DNA of 64,000 bases from Lentzea cavernae (GTDB taxonomy: Bacteria; Actinomycetota; Actinomycetes; Mycobacteriales; Pseudonocardiaceae): NCBI RefSeq assembly GCF_014653695.1, contig NZ_BNAR01000012.1, positions 124,001 to 188,000 of the forward strand. Reading direction: 5' to 3'. The notes beneath the pieces were generated by a model. It searched no databases. It was not told the origin of the DNA and worked only from the letters and a program-made list of their open reading frames with translations. Position numbers and translations under genes: made by a program. This document shows, piece after piece, positions 60,109 to 64,000 of the stretch. Position 1 is the first letter of the stretch. Each line of letters opens with the position of its first letter.

Positions 60109-61308
60109 ATGCGCGGCCACAGCAGAAATACCCGGTTGTCGTATCGGGCTGCTCCATTCCGGTTGCGACGGAATACGTTCGCGCTGGGTGGAGCCGCGAC
60201 CTTGCTCGCGCTTTCCGCGCCGTTCACCAGCGCCGTTGCTCATGCTGCGGCGCCGAACTGTGACGCTTATCAAGTGCGTTCATCCCATCGTGGAGAACTC
60301 TCGATGTTCACGAAAGTGGACGCGTCATCCGGTGGGGTGACAGAGATAGCCCGCCTGGACTACGCGGTGAATGCACTGGGGTACTCGGCCGCGCTGGGCC
60401 GGCTGGTCGGCATCACGTCCAAGGGCCACCACTGGTGGAAGAACCCGTCGCACGTCGTCCTGATCGACACCCGGGGCGTGGTCAACGACCTCGGACCCGT
60501 TGACGCGCTGTGGTTCCGCACCGACGACGTGTCGGCCGGAGCGGTCGTCGGCACCACGTTCTACGTGCGCGACCACGCCCGGCTGCACGCGATCGACATC
60601 AACCCCGCCAGCCCGTCGTACCTCAAGATCGTGCGGACCGTCGTGCTGGACTGGCCCGCACTCACGCTCGACGACTTCACCGCCGACCCGCTGACCGGGA
60701 AGCTGACCGGGGTGTCCGCCGCGGGCTGGGGACCGGGCGAGGTCGTGACGTTCGACCCGGTGTCGGGGCGGGTGCTGAGCAGGACGGAGATCGCCGGACT
60801 GCCCGGCAAGTCCACCTACGGCGCCGTGGTGATCGACGCGGCCGGCACCGTCCACGCCATCAACAACGGTTACCAGGGCCGCAGTCGCCTCTACCGCGTC
60901 ACGGGCACCACGGCGGTGGAGCTGTCGACCGGCCCGCAGATGGGCCTGATCGACGCGGCGGGCTGCCTGCCGAACCCGATGCCGCCACGCGTCGAACCGC
61001 CCGCGCCCCGCCCCGAGGTGCCGGTGCCCGTGCCGCCTCCCGCCCCGCCCGGTTCGGCCCCGGTTCCGGCGCCGGTGCCAGGGCCCGTTCCGGTCGTGCG
61101 GCAGCCTCCTGCCGCCACGCCCCCGCCTCCTTCCGCCGCGCCGCAACCGGTGCCGGTGCGCGCCGCCCGTCAGAAGTCCCAGGCCCGCCAGGAACTTCCG
61201 CTCGACCAGGAGACGACGCCGATGACCAAGTCCCGCAAGTGGGCGATGGTCACCGTCATCCTCGTGATGCTCGGCGCTGGCACGGCCGCAGCGCGCGCAC
61301 GGGGCTAG
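60109..61308 (+). CDS. Secreted propeller-like surface protein with Pro-rich stalk and C-terminal anchor
   Basis: 399 residues. Signal peptide after a basic stretch (FALGGAATLLALSAPFTSAV, cleavage near AHAAA); ~240-residue repeat domain like DUF6923 (LDYAVNALGYSAALGRLVGI, LHAIDINPASPSYLKIVR, LTLDDFTADPLTGKLTGVS); ~90-residue Pro/Ala/Val-rich stalk; C-terminal helix (WAMVTVILVMLGAGTAA) and basic tail. Resembles cell-surface proteins of this family; no sortase LPXTG. Start ATG 60109 or GTG 60103. Confidence 0.75.
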   Translation: MRGHSRNTRLSYRAAPFRLRRNTFALGGAATLLALSAPFTSAVAHAAAPNCDAYQVRSSHRGELSMFTKVDASSGGVTEIARLDYAVNALGYSAALGRLVGITSKGHHWWKNPSHVVLIDTRGVVNDLGPVDALWFRTDDVSAGAVVGTTFYVRDHARLHAIDINPASPSYLKIVRTVVLDWPALTLDDFTADPLTGKLTGVSAAGWGPGEVVTFDPVSGRVLSRTEIAGLPGKSTYGAVVIDAAGTVHAINNGYQGRSRLYRVTGTTAVELSTGPQMGLIDAAGCLPNPMPPRVEPPAPRPEVPVPVPPPAPPGSAPVPAPVPGPVPVVRQPPAATPPPPSAAPQPVPVRAARQKSQARQELPLDQETTPMTKSRKWAMVTVILVMLGAGTAAARARG

Positions 61309-61510
61309 TTAATTCGGTTGGCGTGAGGCGGCGGCGTCGCTAGCGTTGCGGGCATGTACTTCATCTGATGAAGCTCCCGCAGCGCTCTCGACGCTGCCCT
61401 CGCGACCTCGCCGTCGCGTCCTTCTCCGGTGACCCACCGCGCGGGTCCATCTCTCACGGCCGTCGTTTCGCCGTGCCCTTTGCACGCCCTCGTCACGAGG
61501 AGGCTTTCGC

Positions 61511-61672
61511 ATGCCTGACACCACCCAGCCCGAGCCGGGCAACCGCGCCGCGCGTCGTGCGCAGAAGCGGGGCAAGCAGGACCAGAACACGCACTTCCAG
61601 GTGCCGCAGCAGCGGGCGCCGCTGGTCCAGCCGCGCCAGTTCGCGACCCGTCGCCGCGGAGGAACCGCGTAG
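61511..61672 (+). CDS. Small basic protein (53 residues)
   Basis: Encodes MPDTTQPEPGNRAARRAQKR, then a Lys/Gln-rich middle (GKQDQNTHFQVPQQRAPL) and an Arg-rich end (RQFATRRRGGTA). A strong ribosome site GAGGAGG lies 8 nt upstream and a perfect 17-bp terminator starts 26 nt after the stop, so the unit looks genuine. No family recognised; likely cytoplasmic and disordered, perhaps nucleic-acid or ribosome binding. The 200-nt leader (61309-61510) carries a small hairpin CTTCATC/GATGAAG at 61359-61373 and a 4-codon mini-ORF (ATG 61354, MYFI) but no other gene. Confidence 0.7.
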   Translation: MPDTTQPEPGNRAARRAQKRGKQDQNTHFQVPQQRAPLVQPRQFATRRRGGTA

Positions 61673-61697
61673 CCGACGCCGAACCGGGCGCGACACC

Positions 61698-61733
61698 AGC
61701 AGAGGACGTGGTCGAACGACCACGTCCTCTGCT
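61698..61733. terminator. Perfect 17-bp hairpin terminator
   Basis: AGCAGAGGACGTGGTCG, AA, CGACCACGTCCTCTGCT. Terminates the small basic protein transcript. Confidence 0.9.
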
Positions 61734-61816
61734 CTCTTCGTGGGCTCGATCTCCCGTTCTGTCCGAATCCGATCTAGCCTGAGTTGCTACCGGACCGACA
61801 GGATCGGAGGCGCCAG

Positions 61817-62245
61817 ATGAGGATCGCTGACGTTTTGCGGACCAAGGGATCGGCGGTCGCGACAATCGACCCGGACGTCCCGGTGTCCGAACTGCTCAGA
61901 GCGCTCGCCGAACACAACGTCGGCGCGATCGTCGTCGTCGGCCCCACGGGCGTGGCGGGGATCGTGTCGGAGCGCGACGTGGTGCGCCGACTGCACGAAA
62001 CGGGCGTTGACCTGCTGTCTTCTCCCGTGTCGTCGATCATGACCGCCGAGGTCTTCACCTGTTCGCCGTCGGACACGGTGGACAGCCTCACGGTCGTGAT
62101 GACCGAACGGCGCTTCCGTCACGTGCCCGTGCTGTCCGACGGGCAACTGGTCGGGATCGTCAGCATCGGTGACGTGGTGAAGAGCCGGATCGGCCAGCTC
62201 GAACAGTCCCACGACCAGTTGCAGGCCTACATCGCCCAGGGCTGA
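61817..62245 (+). CDS. Two-CBS-domain protein
   Basis: 142 residues, two CBS motifs forming one Bateman module: VPVSELLRALAEHNVGAIVVV ... GIVSERDVVRRLHE and DTVDSLTVVMTERRFRHVPVL ... GIVSIGDVVKSRI. Such stand-alone modules bind adenine nucleotides and act as energy sensors; partners are unknown. ATG 61817 follows GGAGG. Same direction as the metallo-beta-lactamase gene 27 nt downstream, which may have its own leaderless promoter. Confidence 0.92.
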   Translation: MRIADVLRTKGSAVATIDPDVPVSELLRALAEHNVGAIVVVGPTGVAGIVSERDVVRRLHETGVDLLSSPVSSIMTAEVFTCSPSDTVDSLTVVMTERRFRHVPVLSDGQLVGIVSIGDVVKSRIGQLEQSHDQLQAYIAQG

Positions 62246-62259
62246 CCCACGGCCGTCAC

Positions 62260-62265
62260 TACGCT
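62260..62265 (+). promoter_or_regulatory. -10 box TACGCT of a leaderless promoter
   Basis: TANNNT hexamer 7 nt before GTG 62273, no Shine-Dalgarno. Confidence 0.4.
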
Positions 62266-62272
62266 GGATCGG

Positions 62273-63214
62273 GTGGAACCTTCTCCCGGCCAGCCCGATC
62301 TCGCCCCAGAACTGGTGGAGGTCGCACCAGGGGTCCACGCCTACGTCCAGCCCGACGGGTCCTGGATGATCAACAACACCGGTGTCGTCGTCGGCTCCGA
62401 CGACACGCTCCTGCTCGTCGACACCACGTCCACCGAGGCGCGCAACCGCGCGTTGCTCGCCTCGGTGGCGGCGGTGTCCTCCGCAGACCCGACCTACGTG
62501 ATCAACACCCACCACCACGGCGACCACACCTTCGGCAACTGGCTCGTGCCGCCGTCCACCGTGATCGTCGGCCACGAGGCATGCCGCGAAGAGGTCCTCG
62601 CCGCCGGCCTGCTGGCCGCGCAGGTCCTGACCGGCCCGGACTACGGCCACATCGAGGTCCGCCCGCCGTCACTCACCTACAGCACGTCCCTGACTCTGCA
62701 CCTCGGCAAGCGCGTGGTCGAACTGCACCACCCCGGCCCGGCGCACACCCGCGGCGACACCGTGGTGTGGCTGCCGGCCGAACGCGTCCTGTTCACCGGC
62801 GACCTGGTCTTCGCGGGCGGCCAGCCGTTCCTCGCCGAAGGCAGCATCCACGGCTACCTGTCCGCACTGGAGTTCCTGCGCGCGTTCGACGCCGCGGTCG
62901 TCGTCCCCGGTCACGGTCCGCTACTGCGGGGCTCCGAGATCACTCGCGTCCTCGACGACCTGGTCGCCTACACGACCTATCTCTCCGAACTGGCTTCGTC
63001 CGGCCACGCCGCCGCCAAGACGCCGATGGACGTCGTCCGCGAGGCGGGGGAGTCGCGCTTCTCGTCGTGGCAGGAGTCCGAACGCCTGGTCGGCAACCTC
63101 CACCGCGCCTACCACGAACTGGACGGCAAGCCCCTCTCCGAACGCCTCGAACTCCCGCGCGTCTGGATGGACATGATGGAACTCCACGGCGGCCCCATCG
63201 CCTGCCACGCCTAG
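62273..63214 (+). CDS. Metallo-beta-lactamase-fold hydrolase
   Basis: 313 residues. Zinc ligands in INTHHHGDHTFGN, GPAHTRGDTVVWL, FTGDLVF and VVPGHGPLL: the standard MBL-fold set. N-terminal VEVAPGVHAYVQPDGSWMIN is common in this subgroup, which includes cyclase-like and flavin-free hydrolases of unknown substrate in actinobacteria. The C-terminal ~90 residues are helical. GTG 62273. Confidence 0.88.
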   Translation: MEPSPGQPDLAPELVEVAPGVHAYVQPDGSWMINNTGVVVGSDDTLLLVDTTSTEARNRALLASVAAVSSADPTYVINTHHHGDHTFGNWLVPPSTVIVGHEACREEVLAAGLLAAQVLTGPDYGHIEVRPPSLTYSTSLTLHLGKRVVELHHPGPAHTRGDTVVWLPAERVLFTGDLVFAGGQPFLAEGSIHGYLSALEFLRAFDAAVVVPGHGPLLRGSEITRVLDDLVAYTTYLSELASSGHAAAKTPMDVVREAGESRFSSWQESERLVGNLHRAYHELDGKPLSERLELPRVWMDMMELHGGPIACHA

Positions 63215-63219
63215 CCCAA

Positions 63220-63231
63220 CCAATATATCGC
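63220..63231. repeat. GATATATC-type site CCAATATATCGC
   Basis: 6 nt past the MBL stop, 27 nt before the stem-loop copy at 63.26 kb; same neighbour relation as at 13.6 and 19.8 kb. Confidence 0.7.
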
Positions 63232-63257
63232 TCACCCTGCCGCCGCTGACCTGCACC

Positions 63258-63303
63258 TTAGCAATGAGTCTTTGGACGACGAAGTCCAAAGACTCATTGC
63301 TAA
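63258..63303. repeat. Dispersed stem-loop repeat, copy 5 (perfect)
   Basis: Perfect 20-bp arms: TTAGCAATGAGTCTTTGGAC, loop GACGAA, and the exact complement. It lies between the convergent MBL and SRPBCC genes. On the minus strand it continues into GCTAAGGTGCAGGTCAG, the flank shared with the 13.6 and 19.8 kb copies. Confidence 0.92.
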
Positions 63304-63318
63304 ACCAGGTTTCACGTT

Positions 63319-63858
63319 TCAGACGGACTGGCCGATGCCGGGCGGCTCGGGGACGTTCTCGGTCTTGGTGCCCGACGGCATCGCCCACATGAAGGCGCGC
63401 ATCATCGCGTACTGGAACCTCAGGCCGGCGCCGACATCGCCGGACTCCACGACCTGCTTGAGCGCGGCGAGAATGCCCTTCCAGGTCGCGTCGACCTTGT
63501 CGAGACGCTTGACGCCCTCGGGCCAACCGGAGTTACGCAGCGTGACACGCGTGCCGCCGTCGACCTCTTCCAGTTCCCACGAGACGACCGTCCACGGGTC
63601 GTCGCGCATCGTGAGTCGCTGCGTGTGGGAGAGCAGCCGCGGCGGATCGACCTCGACGACGCGGCCGACGACGAAGACCCGCTTGCCATCGGTCGACCGG
63701 TAGTACAGCGGTGCGCCCGGTTCGAGTGCGGAGTCGAGAACCGCGTCCATCATGGCGCGCTGCTTGCCGTCGAGTTTGGTGATCTCCGCCCACACCTTCT
63801 CGATGGGCGCGGCTATGACGATGCTGTGCAACAACTCGGTGCCGGGGTCAGCCAACAT
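63319..63858 (-). CDS. SRPBCC (START/AHSA1-like) domain protein
   Basis: 179 residues. N-terminal HSIVIAAPIEKVWAEITKLDG and WTVVSWELEEVDGGTRVTLRNSGWPEGVKRLDKVDATWKGILA-type ending are typical of the AHSA1/SRPBCC ligand-binding fold. ATG 63858 is favoured (AGGAGG 6 nt upstream); ATG 63864 is also in frame. The start overlaps the upstream ArsR-like gene, the common ArsR-SRPBCC pairing in actinobacteria, in which the pair is co-expressed. Ligand unknown. Confidence 0.85.
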   Translation of the reverse strand: MLADPGTELLHSIVIAAPIEKVWAEITKLDGKQRAMMDAVLDSALEPGAPLYYRSTDGKRVFVVGRVVEVDPPRLLSHTQRLTMRDDPWTVVSWELEEVDGGTRVTLRNSGWPEGVKRLDKVDATWKGILAALKQVVESGDVGAGLRFQYAMMRAFMWAMPSGTKTENVPEPPGIGQSV

Positions 63859-64000
63859 CCTCATCCTCCTGTTCGGCGCCCTCGACCGTGAGCTTCAGGC
63901 CGACCAGTGCCGCTGCCCAGTTCTGCTCGTAGTGCGCGACCCACCGCTGATGGATCTGCTGGATGGGCACGGGATTCAGGTGGTTGACCCGCTTCCGGCC
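63848..64000 (-). CDS. ArsR-family regulator (partial, N-terminus outside window)
   Basis: Only the last 50 residues are present: GRKRVNHLNPVPIQQIHQRW and VAHYEQNWAAALVGLKLTVE, then an acidic end (EQEDEDVG). This is the usual C-terminal end of ArsR-type regulators that pair with SRPBCC proteins. It overlaps the SRPBCC start by 11 nt, consistent with one operon. The 5' part lies beyond the right edge. Confidence 0.8.
   Translation of the reverse strand, partial: GRKRVNHLNPVPIQQIHQRWVAHYEQNWAAALVGLKLTVEGAEQEDEDVG

Overview
The window is high-GC actinobacterial DNA. Gene content and order (DUF3046-recA-recX; miaB ... miaA-dapF ... hflX; lexA divergent from a small SOS gene, then nrdR-nrdJ; gluABCD; a mycobacterial Sdh1-like operon), frequent GTG/TTG starts and many apparently leaderless genes point to the Pseudonocardiales (a Lentzea/Saccharothrix/Amycolatopsis-type organism). 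The genus is an inference; no 16S gene is present. I see no tRNA, rRNA, CRISPR array or intact insertion sequence.

Layout. 1-8.3 kb: a truncated Lhr helicase, a membrane-tethered Hsp70-like protein, an MFS transporter, then DUF3046, recA (with a LexA operator) and recX. 8.4-13.6 kb: an OhrR-like MarR regulator, a secreted hydrolase, a secreted trypsin-like protease, a DUF4190-type membrane protein, and a two-gene RNA-repair operon (RNA ligase plus HD-Pnk end-healing enzyme). 13.7-19 kb: a secreted DUF4142 protein divergent from an ECF sigma/anti-sigma pair with a perfect CRP-type palindrome between them, then a large LuxR regulator. 18.9-25.7 kb: central carbon metabolism, with the Entner-Doudoroff pair eda/edd and a succinate dehydrogenase operon. 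25.7-33.3 kb: an orphan NarL-type regulator, the glutamate uptake operon gluABCD, and divergent to it a two-component system with a TAXI solute-binding lipoprotein. 33.4-44.8 kb: miaB, membrane and lectin-like proteins, a tandem array of hairpin repeats, DUF349, an extradiol-dioxygenase-like gene, miaA, dapF, an SMP-30 lactonase with an MFS exporter and its divergent regulator, and hflX. 44.8-53.1 kb: a surface-type beta-propeller protein, a P450, an IS30-HTH/MarR fusion regulator, lexA, a small SOS-controlled membrane protein, nrdR and the B12-dependent ribonucleotide reductase nrdJ. 53.1-64 kb: accessory genes (HNH nuclease, LysR regulator, ADP-ribosylglycohydrolase, PEP-synthase/rifampin-phosphotransferase-like enzyme, EcsC, DUF4239, a secreted propeller protein, a CBS protein, a metallo-beta-lactamase-fold protein) and an SRPBCC/ArsR pair cut by the right edge.

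Most striking beyond the genes: (i) a dispersed ~40-bp stem-loop repeat at five places in four intergenic regions; (ii) a 12-bp AT-rich palindrome (consensus CYGATATATCGG) at ten places in otherwise GC-rich DNA, including inside coding regions where it forces the rare ATA codon; the two often lie side by side as one compound element; (iii) a LysM-less SOS membrane protein at the chiZ/divS/yneA position; (iv) the RNA-repair operon; (v) a 115-bp tandem hairpin array; and (vi) a duplicated fragment of the nrdJ 3' end beside a small repetitive gene.
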